Shown piece by piece: positions 1 through 13,100 of a DNA stretch of 64,000 nucleotides. The position numbers and the translations under genes were made by a program. The stretch spans positions 5,444,501-5,508,500 of the forward strand of contig JALDNG010000007.1 of NCBI GenBank assembly GCA_024349245.1, in the 5' to 3' direction. The notes beneath the pieces were generated by a model. It saw only the letters and a program-made list of their open reading frames with translations. It was not told the DNA's origin and searched no databases. This stretch comes from Neodontobutis hainanensis. Its lineage: Eukaryota > Chordata > Actinopteri > Gobiiformes > Odontobutidae. Positions within the stretch are counted from its first letter, which is position 1. Each line of letters starts with the position of its first letter.

Positions 1-779
1 TATTTGAATAATTCACAGACTGGTTTCTATTTGAATAAATTAGAGAAATGGCATATAATCTGAACATTTATCAATACTAGTACATGACTGTACTATAGTC
101 TTTGACAAGACAGAACTTAGATCGGCCATGACCGGCTGTCAGTGAGGCGGATAGTACTTTCTGTTCACTGATAGGGCACACCTCTGAAACATCCTCCTTT
201 CTCGGGTTATGATTTGCCTCCGTCAGATGTCTGTCCAGAGGAGACGACACGCCCCTAGCATAGAGCCATCCGTCGGCTGATGTGAGACCAGCACGCTATA
301 AACCAATCAGAGACTTATATTTGACAGGCAAGACCCAGACGTGCACGTGAACCTACAGCTGTGTGAATCAGTGGCGCGTGCACAAAAATGAGTCGTTCAA
401 GAGCACGATCTGTTCCGAGCAGTTTTTTTTATGATTTATATATTACTAAACTCAACCCAACAAAACTAAAATAAAGTAAAAAGAGAGTCAAGATATATGT
501 GTTTAGATTTTTCTTAACATATACATCTTTTAGAAAAAACTTTCCTACAAACAACACACCACTCAATCATTTTGTCCCTGTTCAAATGTAATGTGAGTTC
601 ATGTCAAATAGAACAGGACTCCTCTGTAACTAATACATTTTAGATAAAGATTGCTTGGCAGTTATTCATCTTGGGAAACTGTCTTCAAAAAGGATTTAAA
701 TGCTAATATGATAACAAGGTACATTTAACATAAGGAAAACATTTATACCGGTGTATCATTGAGCGAGAGTGTTCAGGCC
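1..779. other. Upstream flank of aacs with a distal CpG-rich patch
   Basis: No coding sequence recognised. Positions 120-420 are CpG-richer than the rest and contain CCAATCAG at 303-310, CACGTG at 344-349 and a GTGGCGCGTG stretch near 371. From 420 to 779 the DNA is AT-rich with nothing recognisable. Confidence 0.5.
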
Positions 780-1042
780 TCGCAACAACACTGAACATGA
801 GCAATCTTGAACTGCGTTTGCGTGTACACATGTCACGTGTCACATCGCAGGGCGGGGCTTGTTCTGTCAGTTTTTCTCGGCTACCCCACGCTTGTCTTTG
901 ACAGTGAGCTTTGCTAGCTGTCGCGCACTGAGCCCCTCAGTCATTCAAACAAAGTTAGCCGGTGAATTTCAGCTCGGGGACAGCTGTGCGGACACTGACA
1001 TTACTAAGGACTAGAACCGAGGCAACAAAGGGACAAAACAAG
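780..1042 (+). promoter_or_regulatory. aacs: aacs proximal promoter and 5'UTR
   Basis: There is no TATA box near the start. An E-box CACGTG sits at 834-839 and a perfect GC box GGGCGGGGC at 850-858. CpGs are relatively common from 790 to 980 compared with the surrounding AT-rich DNA. In mammals AACS is controlled by SREBP-2, which works with Sp1, so the GC box and E-box fit that mode. The transcription start is inferred at roughly 880-960 and is not visible directly. Confidence 0.5.
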
Positions 1043-1181
1043 ATGTCTAAAGACACGGAAGGAAAGAGTGAAAAGATTATGGATATGGAGTGCAAGGCGT
1101 TGTGGTACCCGGACTCGAAGAGGGACACACAGATGGATAAATTCAGGATACAGGTCAACAAGGACTACGGGCTTAATCTGG
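1043..1181 (+). CDS. aacs: aacs coding exon 1 (residues 1-46, start codon)
   Basis: Begins [18 protein letters not shown] and includes [16 protein letters not shown], the conserved N-terminal WxPDSK..TQMD segment of acetoacetyl-CoA synthetases. Ends CTG G before GTGAGT, phase 1. The preceding bases put A at -3 of the ATG. The frame stays open upstream to about 962, but no earlier ATG occurs in it. Confidence 0.95.
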
Positions 1182-4100
1182 GTGAGTTGCGAGGTGGAGG
1201 AGGGGCAGGGAGGAAGACGAGACAGAGCCAGACAGAGACAAGTGGGGTTTTACGAAAGGTAGCTTCTTGTGCTGGACAGCTAAGCCGAATGAAAACATAC
1301 AGACACTCCTCCATTTGCTATGTCTTAACACATGTGTAAATAATCTGTTGATTTTAAAGAGCAAATAGAAAAGGCTTATTAGGAATTGAAAGCACGCCCA
1401 ATTATTGAAACAGGCAACAAAATTTATGACCAAGTGTGATACAAGATAATCATTCATTCACATACAATAAATTTATCTCAGTAATCCTTGTGTCTGCTAG
1501 GCCTACCTAACAGAGTGAGATACCTACTACAGCCACACGTAAATACACAATGACATACGACGACAACAGGTTTATTGGAATGCAAACAAACGGGTTTTCC
1601 GTGTATTAAATAAGCAGTGCAATAGGGATATATTTGTGTAATTTGCGACACATTGAACAATTGGTAGGCAGGAGCAAAATAAAAACAGGTACATTTCTAA
1701 ATTGTTTACTCATTTAAATGCTTTGTTTTTTTGGAAGTTGTATTTTAGTCTTGCAGAACAGATCTGTCTGGTAAAGCAAGAATTGATAAGGCAAAGTTGC
1801 CTTATCAATTCTTTTAAATTTACATGTTTATAGACTGAACAATTTCCAGGTTACTTCAACCTCTGGTTTGGTTAAATATTTCTGAATCCACTTGAATTAA
1901 AGACTTATTATTGACGTTGTAAATAGCTATATGAGAAAAAGAGCAAGGGCTTTGTGGTAGAGCAGTCATTGGTGGTTTGAATCCCGCACTCCCCACAGTT
2001 CATTCTGTTGTTGTGTCCATGGGCAAGACACCTATCCCTCCTTGTCATTAGAAATGTGTGAGTGTGTTTGGCGAGACCTTAAGTATAAAATGGCTGCCAC
2101 GTCTCACGCCCAGTCTGCTGTCTGTGGATACATTTGTAGCTTACCACCACCAGCATGTGACTGTGGAGTGAATGCATAATGTGAGCATTTTGAGTCTCTG
2201 GAAAAAAGCGTGATATAAATCGAATGCATTAGCATTTTTGATTTAATAAATTATAAAATACTATTTCTAAGTCTCTCAATCTCTTAAGATTGTAGCATAG
2301 TTACTTTCTCTCTTGTGTGCAGCCAACTACCATGACCTGTACCAGTGGTCAGTGGACAATTATCCAGAGTTCTGGCTGAAAGTGTGGAACTTCTGTGGAG
2401 TGGTTAGTTCCAAGCCATACGAAGAGGTGAGTGAAATGTCACTTAATTTATTTAACCAAGAACATTGCAATGTTATGTTAAAGCCTGTAACCCATAAATG
2501 ACTTAATTTGTGTATTTTGTTAAACAGAGAATTTGATCACATCTTCACTCACTCTAAAATTATCCCACTGAAAGGAGAAGACATGCAAAAATGCAAGACA
2601 TAATACATATACAATTGTCATAAGTGGTCAAAAGTTTACTTGCCCTGGCAGAATTTGTGATTGTTTGGCAATTCTTCAGAGCATATCAATGATAACAAAC
2701 TCTTTTTCACTTATAGTTGGTGATCAAAATCAAAAGATTAATAAAAGTTTACATAACCTGGTAATTTTGGCATAACATGCACACAAGTTGACACAAACAC
2801 TAAACTACTAGCTACTAAAGGTAACCCGCCTCACCTGTGATCTGTTTCAGTGTGTGTATAAAAGGTCAGTGAGTTTCTGGGCTCCTGACAGACCCTTGCA
2901 TCTTTCATCCAGTGCTGCACTGATGTTTCTGCATTCTGAGTCATGGAGAAAGCAAAAGAATTGTCAAAGGATTTGCGGGAGAAGGTAATTGAACTGTAAA
3001 ATATAGGAAAGGGACATAAAAAGACATTGCCAATCAGCAGTATTCAAACTCTAATTAAGAAGTGGAAAAATTAGGAATTCTGTTAAAACCAAACCAAGGT
3101 CAGGATGTTCCAACATGACAATGATCCAAAGCACAAGGCCAAGTCAACCTGTCATTGGCTACAGCAGCATATAGTGAAGTTTCTGGACTGTCTCTTGACC
3201 TCAATATTATAGAGCCACTCTGGGGAGATCTCAAACGTGCAGTTCATGCAAGACAGCCCAAGAATTTACAGGAACAGGAGGCTTTTTGCCAAAAAGAATG
3301 GGCAGTTTTACCATCTGACAAAATTAAGAGCCTCATCAGCAACTTCCACAAAAGACTTGAAGCTGTCATTGATGTTAAAGGTGGCAATGGTATGTCAACT
3401 TTTTATCAGGGTAATTTGAGTAGTTTCTGTTGTAAAAAGAGTAAAAGAGTCAACACAGTTGTTTAACAATAACTATGAGTGAAAGAAAAGGTTTTGTGTT
3501 ATCATTAATATTCTCTGAATAATGACTACAAAACACAAATTCTGTCAGTGTATGTAAACTTATGAGCTGTCCCAGCCTCACAGGTACTAAAAAAAATCGC
3601 TCAGCAAGATTTGCGAACACACCTATTTTGTAAACAGTGTGAAGAGATTCCACGTCACATTGACATACGTTTGAACACAAAGGACCTTTTCCTGCATAAA
3701 ATTTTCAATGTGTATTTAAATTATTATTTTTGATGTTGTGTTTTCTCCTTGCATTACCAAAGATTTAAGATGTACTTGTTGTTATTTGTAAGAACAGCAA
3801 GTTAGCGGCGTGTAATAAATTGATCACAGTCAACATACATGGATAGGAGTAAGAGCCCTTAACCAACAATACAACATTTCATGTCCATTTGAAAAGGACA
3901 ATGAAAGCTTTGTGGAGATACCTTTTTTTTTTTTAACCTTTTACCTTCTGAACATACCTCCCTAATATATACCAAGTCTGACCTGTGTGTATGTTTTAAT
4001 GGGTGTGCACCAGGTGGTGGATGCTTCTAAACGGATCTCAGATGTTCCCGAATGGTTTAAAGGTGCTCGACTAAACTACGCAGAGAATCTACTGAAACAT

Positions 4101-7100
4101 GCAGACCAGGATAAAGTGGCTCTTTATGCTGCTAGTAAGTAAATAGAGATGGAACTCATTTATATTGTCTCATCATTAAAAACACACAGAATGGCTCTTT
4201 TAAACATTATTTTATACTGCTGTGGTAGATTTTGGCCAACTAATTTTATTAAGTAGGACTGACATTTGTTTAATTTTGTTTTTGTAAATTAAATGATGAA
4301 AGAAATTGGTAAATGGATTAAATGAATGAAAGAAAACTGGTGCATTGGGGAGCAGAATCAATGCAGCAGTGAGCATACATCCCTTTTATTATATTAGGTA
4401 CACTCCCTGGTCTACCTCTTGAGACTGTCAGATACTAATGGAAAGGCTGTACTTTATGGCTGTGTGTCTGTGTATGAGAGACGCTGGGCTCAGAAGCACA
4501 CACATCTGTTAGGAGCTGTAACACAATTATGTGCAGCCTCATTGGTCACAATATTGTGGAGCATTCATGAATGTCAGTAAACTATTACTTAGAGAGATAA
4601 GAGGTCGTGTAATGGCTGGAGCTCCTTCCTGTTGCTTCCTTTCTATTTATATATATATATATGTCTGATAACTCTAAATTTTTTCATGACCCTTACTTAT
4701 AAGAATAGGTTACAATTTCTAAATAACAATGTAAACCTTTTCTCTTATAGCGGAGAAAAATGAGGACATAGCGAAGGTGACATTTGGAGAGCTAAGACGT
4801 GATGTGGCTCTGTTTGCAGCAGCTATGAGGAAGATGGGCATCCAGACAGGAGACAGGGTTGTGGGTGAGTCTCACGTTCACTGCTCAGTGTGAAGGTCTA
4901 ATGTATCATCCTGTTGCAGAGGTGGAGCCAGTTTTTTTCAGCCCTCTGAGGGTGTGTGGGTAAGAGGGTTGGCAGTTTTGGCACCAGACATGGCTCATTC
5001 TGAATGAAGCCATTTATTCATTCCAACTCATATTTGAACAGCGGGGAGGGTTGGGTATGCATGTTTTTTCTACCACAAGTCCAAAGTACATACCATACAC
5101 TTCTTCAGAAAATCTTTAGTACAGATATGTCTGCAGAGGTTCTCAGTCATCCAGGGCATCTCGAAGAAAAAAGGTTTGAGTAAAAGCATCTGGACTTCGT
5201 TTTCAAGGTGAAGACGTTTCGTCTCTATTCTTGGAGAATAGAGACGAAACGTCTTTATCTTGGAATAGAGACGAAACGTCTTCACCTTGAAAACGAGGTC
5301 CAGATGCTTTTACTCAAACCTTTTTTCTTTTAGTACAGATATGCAACAATGTGCCACTTTGCTGCACAAAAGAAATGAAGCGTCTCCCATCTGTTACCTT
5401 TTGTGTCGTGTTGCCACATGGACTGGAAAAGAAAATCCATGTTTAGTTACTTTGTCAGTCAAAAGCAAAGGGCTAAATAATCACTACTGATCAGTAGTTA
5501 AGTTGCCAGAAGCAACAAGGAAACACTAGCCATCATTTTTGGTGGCTAGTGTTTCCTCTTGTTTGGTTAAATTTCTAGCTATAATGTATTGAGCTATTTG
5601 TACTGTGTCAGCGTGGGATGCTTCTGTGACTCTTGTCCTGTTCAATAACAGGATCTCAGATATCCTGCAGAAAAATTTAATTTGAATCCCTTTATTTTAA
5701 TGCCTGTGTTACAATTTCTGCATCCACACAAAAACAGTTTACATAATAACTAGTTTTACAAACAACAAATGGTTATGTCTGTGAATGTTCTAAGTCATCC
5801 AGGACACCCTGGGGAAAAAAAGGTTTATCAATTCTGGAAAGACTTGATAAAATCTCTTGGAATTAGAGACGAAACGTCTTCACCTTAAGATGATTTTATT
5901 TCAACCTTTTTTTTCAACAATTAGTAATAGAATTATAGCAGCAACTTTTCATGCTTTACTACAAAAATCTAGAAGCAAGAATGCATGCATGGTATATGAG
6001 CTATTAGACACACAACAAACATAATAAATAAAATTTAGACAATGAAATCACCTGTTGTCTTATGAACAAGGAAATATTTCACGCTGGTGGCTGTGCTTCA
6101 TAAATAAATTTTGAACATCACTGTCTAGGACTAACCGGTGACTTTGTGTGGTCGTGTGTTGGCCAAGATCAGAGATGGATATTGCTGGGGTAAAATCCAT
6201 TAGCTAAATGACTTAAGCTCTGTGGGAATCTCATTAGAAAGATGCAGGAGGGACAGGAATTCAGAAGGGGAAGAGTAAGCAGTCAGAGGAGGAGAGCTTG
6301 AGCCACTGTGTATTCGGCCACTCCTGTTCCCTTTACCATCCTTGCACATTTCATTACGTCATTTTAGTTGTGTGTTGGAGGCAGAGATGTCCTTGTCTCC
6401 TTGCTATAAGTGAAATGTCTTGTCACGGTCTCTAATCTAGAAGATATATAAGCACTTAGCTATAAAACCTCCAGTGCCTTCATTAGCTAAGTGCCTTCCT
6501 CACTTTGCACACACTATTCCGCTCTTGGGTCTCACTGCATATACATAGTTACAAAGTGTTATGTTTACACAGTATTATGTAAAGCACACAAATTCAAATT
6601 TCAATATGCAAACTTGATAATTATAGTTGCATACAAATATTGATGATAAGAAACAGAGAACATTTAACATTTTGGTTGTTCAATAAAAATCCCATACTAC
6701 TGTCATTTATTTGTATGGATATAGAGTTACAAATGCTTAAGACGTGTGCTCAAATAAAGAAAGAGAATTGTCTTCTTCCAAATCAAAGCTCAGTTTGTCC
6801 AGTTTGTCTAGTTTTATTCAAATGGAGAAATTAAACTTCCACAGTGTTCTACAGAGCTTTAAATTTCTTTTTTTTGGTTGGCAAATATTGTTGGCAATTG
6901 TTAAGACAAACGTTGTTTTGACTGTGTTCTGTTTAGTTTAAACTGAACAGTACGTTACAAAATTTGACACAATGTAGTGCCATTTAAAAAGTGGGAGTGG
7001 TTTTGATTAATCAATATTTCTGAAATTGCATAATGAGTTGTTTAAAACATTATATGTTATGTTTTATCTTACCCAATGTTATGTTATTCCCACATACATT

Positions 7101-10100
7101 TTGCTTTGTAATTTAAGAAATATGTGAAGTTTCCATCATATAGTTATATATCATACAACTATAGTTAATGTACTAGTGCCGGTAAACTTTTATTTATACT
7201 TAAGTTTAAAAAAAATAATTCCCTGTACTTGCATGTACTGTAGACTATGCATTTAAATACTTGGGAATGTTCTGTGGTTCTCCAATAAGACATCTAAATC
7301 AAGCTCGTGTTTTTTTTTCTGCTGTGTAGTGTAAGGTCTTGGGTGCTACGTGTTGTAGTGTCAAAATGATCTGTGACGCTACATGGTCCTGCGCTGATGT
7401 AAGAGGAAGGTAATTTATGTGGGGCCTAGTGGCAAGTGTAGCTGGTTGGAAATCTATCAATGTTCTGCTTCCTGGTTACTGCAGGAATCACCGTAGCAAC
7501 CGGATTAGTCATGTTTCATAAGCAGTGACTGTACAGTTGACTCTTGCCTTTGACCAGTAAGATCACTTTGCTGGAACTACCGTCTGTGTAATAGTTTTAT
7601 GACAACAGATGAGATGCACTTTATCAACAAAACAACCCTCTGTATAATCACAAGCAGGATAGCTTCTGTGTAAATCCTGGCTTAATGCCCAATGCTTTTT
7701 ACTTGATGTCAATATCTGTCCACAAAGGCGAGTAGTTGTGTCCTTCAGCGCGATTTCCTGTATTGATGTTTGAATCTATCATGCAGGATTGACGATATGA
7801 GCTCAGCTGTGCTTGTTCAAGAATGAGATATCCCAACCATGGTAGTTATCTGTCGCCTCATGTTACTCATGGTCTTATTTTCTTAACATTTTCCAAGCCC
7901 CTTTACTTTTACAGTTTAGGTTCTGTCTCTCTTAGTCTAACTTATCTCATGGTACAGACCATGAGACCATAAATTGTGAGGCCAGAATTGTGTATTCTTA
8001 CCATAAAAAAATCATGGGAAAACTGATTACACTTAATCAACTCTGCATATTTTAATACATTACCTCTCTTGGGGAACTGGCAATATTATTTTCTCCCTCC
8101 AGGCTACCTTCCCAATGGTATCCATGCTGTGGAGGCTATGTTAGCGGCAGCCAGCATTGGAGCCATTTGGAGCTCCACTTCAGTCGACTTCGGAGTCAAT
8201 GTATGTTTATTTTACTGTAATGTAGTGCATTTCATTTTAGAAATTCTGTTCTATTTTATTTTATTTTTTTTACTGTTCACTCTGAGCACAAGCTCAACAG
8301 ACACTTAAAGCTAAATGATAAGAATGTATACGTAATTGGCTTTATCTTACAGAAAGTTCCTACTTATTGATGCCTCTGTGATTCTCCTCAGATGTGTGTA
8401 TCTTGTGTGCTGGTGCCCTCCTGTGGCAAAATATAAGAACATACAAATAACACTATAATAAAAGATGTTTAAATTCAAAAACAAAAAAGCATTTGCATAA
8501 ACTTTTGAGCAAATAAATATCTAAAACCTTGAGAAAAAGCCCAATAAACTGTCAAAATAATTCTACCAGTAACCTTTTTTTTCACTTTACACTTCTTGTT
8601 TTTCAGGGTGTCCTTGACAGGGTTTCTCAAATCCAGCCCAAACTAATCTTCTCTGTTGCTGCTGTGATTTATAATGGGAAAACACATGACCACATGGAAA
8701 AGCTAACCAGTGTTGTTAAAGGTATTAGTTGTATACTAATGCCTTTTTTATTTTATTTATATATTTTTTTATTTTTTATTAAATTTATAGATGCACAAAT
8801 TAGTCCATAGAAAAATAAAATTAACCAGTCTTTTTTTTTTTTCTCTCTCTTTAGGTTTACCTGACCTAGAAAAAGTTGTAGTGATTCCCTATGCACGTTT
8901 AAAGGAAGAAACAGACCTTTCTAAGATTCCCAACAGGTGAGATACTGAACTAAGTCTTTTCTAAGATACCATGCTGTACATCTTTTTTTTTATTTTTTTT
9001 ATTTTTTATAATTTTGTTTCTTCAGTGTATTTATAGATGATTTCTTGGCAACTGGACACGGTGAAGCTGGCCAGTTGCCCCAGCTGGAGTTTGAGCAACT
9101 GCCCTTCAGTCATCCACTTTTCATTATGTATTCGTCCGGCACTACAGGGGCTCCTAAATGCATGGTCCATTCTGCTGGGGTAAGTCAATCACAATGGCCA
9201 AATTTAAAGACACTATGCGATTGATAAGTCATAACAACAGATATTTGGAACAAATGTACACAACATTTGCAGAAATATGATTATAAAACTTTCTCATGGC
9301 AAGTTTCTCTCCCACTGCCTGTGACCAACATGTTAACATGGTGTGTGTGGTACATTAACTTACAAAATGGAAATTAAAAACCTTTTGATATTACCATGTC
9401 ACGGTGATTCAAATTCTTATAATATGCTAAGATTAATTCATCAGTTCAAGCTGCTTTAAAGCAAACATTTTGTACACTTTCTTTCTACAAATGACCCACA
9501 ATGTACTATTAATGACAAAGGTTTTTAGCTGCATCATATTGTAATTGTCAAATTCTGGAATCAGCAGATCTAATGTCATTTACATTTTAAACACAAGATG
9601 GCAGCAGATCTTCACCAGTTGGTCACAAAAGGCACTCGGGGAAAGTGGATAAATGCCACTTTTCCAAGGTTAAAATACTCAACATTCAAAATAAGTTGCC
9701 AGCCAAAAAATTTAATCTCTCAAATCACTTATGCAGTGGGTCTGCTTCACTAACATGCCTCTTTTGACCCTTTCTTTTGCTCTTTTTGTGTTTTACTTTT
9801 TAGCATAGAGTTTTCTAGTCTCATTTATGCACTTACATGTTCATTATGAAAGTCTATATAGGTATTTGTGTGACTTTGTGTCCTTTCAACCTCCCTTACC
9901 TCTGTGTATTGTTATCTTCTATATTTTGTGTTTTTGTGGACCTTTCTCTCACCATGCAGCCAGTGATAATTTGAGAGTAATGTGCTGGGTAAAAAGTGTG
10001 ACACTGGCAGTCGTTTTGGCTCTACCAATTAGCCCCGACACTGTTGTGCATTCTGCTTTGTTATGGCTCTGTTAACATGTTTTCAGCAGCAAGATGGCAT

Positions 10101-13100
10101 GCACCAAAGGACGGCTTTGGCAGCTCAGTCCTGCCAAATACTATACACGCACTCCGAATCAGAAACGCAAACCTGTCCATGCGCACTCTAAATATGAATA
10201 CACACTCAACATCACCAGCAAAAATAACCCATCCAACTGTGATCAGTGGGGGACTGGGGAAGAATTCACACTTAATACAAATTGCAAATTTACAAATTTT
10301 TGTCTTTTCAGGGTACACTTATTCAACACTTGAAGGAGCATATTCTTCATGGTAACATGGCCACCAGTGATGTCATCATTTACTACACCACGGTAGGTCC
10401 TGTTTTGCTGTACAAAAGACACATCCATACATTTCTTGTAGGAACAGCATTGGTTTGACGGCCTTGCATCCCGGTTAGGTTATCAGCAGGGAGGGTAGGG
10501 GCAAGTAGTGCAGGAGGTTTTTAATCATGAGTCCGTGCACATTCACAAAAGGCACATTTAGCTCGTCTAATGAGCAGCATTGTGTGCCGAAGGTCAGAGC
10601 TATGCATAATTTTTAATTGTTCCTAGAAGAATACAGCATCTTTTTGATGATAAACATTGAGAAACATTGTTGATTAAAATATCAGTGTTTTCTTTTGTTT
10701 AAAGTTGAAAAATTAAGACTTACTATGTCAGCATGAGGTTTAGAAAATCAAATTCTATGATTGATTAAACAAGTGAAAAAACAAACTCCCTTTAGAATAA
10801 AATAAAATAAAACAATTTCCCTATTTTCAGCTCCAAACTGCTGTTTTGCCATATGAGTGCATAAGACCTAAACTCTGAACATAACATACTGGGATTATGT
10901 GAGTGGTTGAAAAAAAGACTGGAATTGTTGTCATTCATAAACACAAACCAAGTTATTCTTTTTGCTGTTTATCTGTTTTGCTGTTTTCATTTGTCTATGT
11001 TAATGAGAAAGGAGTGTTTTTACAAGATAAACTGACCTCTGTGTGTCCAGACCGGCTGGATGATGTGGAACTGGCTGGTGTCTGCTCTGGCAGTGGGAGC
11101 CTCAGTGGTTTTATACGATGGTTCACCACTCATGCCCACACCCAGTGTTCTGTGGAACCTGACAGACCAGCTGGGGTGAGTTAACTACACAAATGTACAC
11201 ACAGTGGAAAGACGAATGCAATGGTCACATATGTATCTCTCACTACACAGTCTCAAAGGAAACAGCAGTAATAATTAAAACCTTTTCTGCGAGAGTTCCT
11301 TTAAAAGCATCTTAAAATACGGGTAAAATAACAAGTACTGTAATTACTGTATATGAAAAAGTATGTAAACGGAATAAAAATGAGCAGAGGATAAAAGGGA
11401 ACTATTTTCTTGGGAGACACAGAGGTGATAATGTGTTCACCTAATTGCAAATACGTGATTGAAGATGTCTGAGAATTTGAGGATGTTCTCAGTACAGAGG
11501 CCACCCTCATTTCAACAAGCGTGTATCAAGTGCCTGACTGTAAGATTCAAAAGACCAGAAATGTTGAGAAAAGAAGAAAAGTTAAATTGAGAAAAGCAAG
11601 GCAAGAGCTCTGTTTTGTATGCCAAAGCACAACTTAAAAACTTTCTTTTGATTGAATTTATTTTAACTTGAATAAACTTTTTAAGTCTCCAGACTGTAGA
11701 TAAAGGACCCCAATGTTTGCAAAAGCACGATAAAAGATACATATTCAACTATTGGATGTGAAAAGGGACTTGTCTGAATGTTCAAATGTATAAAAGAAAC
11801 TCCTAGATTAGGTATTGACAACTAAAAAAGAGCAGCTTCGACATCAGTGACAAAGTGCTGCGACGTTGTACTGCGCTGAACAGGCGGTTCCCAGTGAGCT
11901 GGGTCAGCTGTCTTTAAGTCTTCTGTTACAACGATTGATGGTAACTCTGTACATTTGGATCAGCCTTAAAAAAAAAAAAAAAAAAGTCAAACTCTCAGCT
12001 GACCACTGCTTAAAGTTTACTTATACAAGATATTCATTTCCGTCTTTAATTACAGTGATATCACAATGTTGACTAACTGATTTAACTGGCTTATATTTTA
12101 GAATCACAATGCAATATACAATGTTACTTTTTGTATTTTAATTCATAAAAATGTTTTTTATTCTTTATATTTTGGGATATTTCAGACCAAACGTTGGCTG
12201 GCAGATTTTCGGCCTGCATAATTAGTTATGGTTTTAAAATGGGAATTGCAAAATGCTCTTGTCACTCTATTAAGTCAAACAAGAAGATAAAGATTGATGA
12301 TTTCCCAAGCATCTATACGTTTTTAGGTAAATATTGACTATATTGGACCAGTGCAGATGATGTGGTAAATGGACTGGCACCATTCTGCATTACCAAGTTC
12401 ACTCACTCTACTTGGAAGAAGAAAATGGAGAAAGAAATGCAGTGGTCAGCAGAAGCCAAACTCTTTAAGCGAGTGATACTACAGACATATCTTCAGCATT
12501 GGCATATTGCCCTTAGCAAAGAAACGGAATTGGTAACAGCAAGAAAAATCTGACATAGATGGGTAGAAGTGCAGAATATACGTAAAGCCAAAGTGTCAGG
12601 AAAGGTAATTTTACTGCTGAAACTCAGGAGAAGGGCAGTTTGTAGAGAGACTGTTCCTAATGAGCTCCTTTTTAGAAATCTTTTTTTTTTTTTTTTTTCC
12701 TCCATGTCATTTAGATTCATCATATTGGTGCATGACCGCAAATGATGATTGGTTGCTTGGAAACCAATCTTGTAAAAGTGAAAGTAATTTTCTTACTTTG
12801 AAAAGCTACTTAATATCAAAATGAGACACTTTCAAATTGTCTTTTTTTATTAACACATTTGAGATACGACTATAAAAGTTCACCCAAAACAAATTGAGAT
12901 TAATTTGAAGAATAAACAAGAAGAAAATAGAGCAATATCAGCATATCAGAAAGATAGATGGGACATTAAACTGTCTGGGAGTAGATTTTTGAACCAATTA
13001 AGTGCTGATGTAGCCCCTGTAGTCACATTTCCCACAACCCAGTGCTTTGTGGAAAACCCTCTGGGAAAGGCTGACATGAAATTTTCTCTGGCCTCATCTT

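Noticed and set aside
962..1042. In-frame extension of aacs upstream of the ATG
   Set aside because: The frame is open but starts only at a GTG with no ATG. The ATG at 1043 has a good context and matches the N-terminus of vertebrate AACS.
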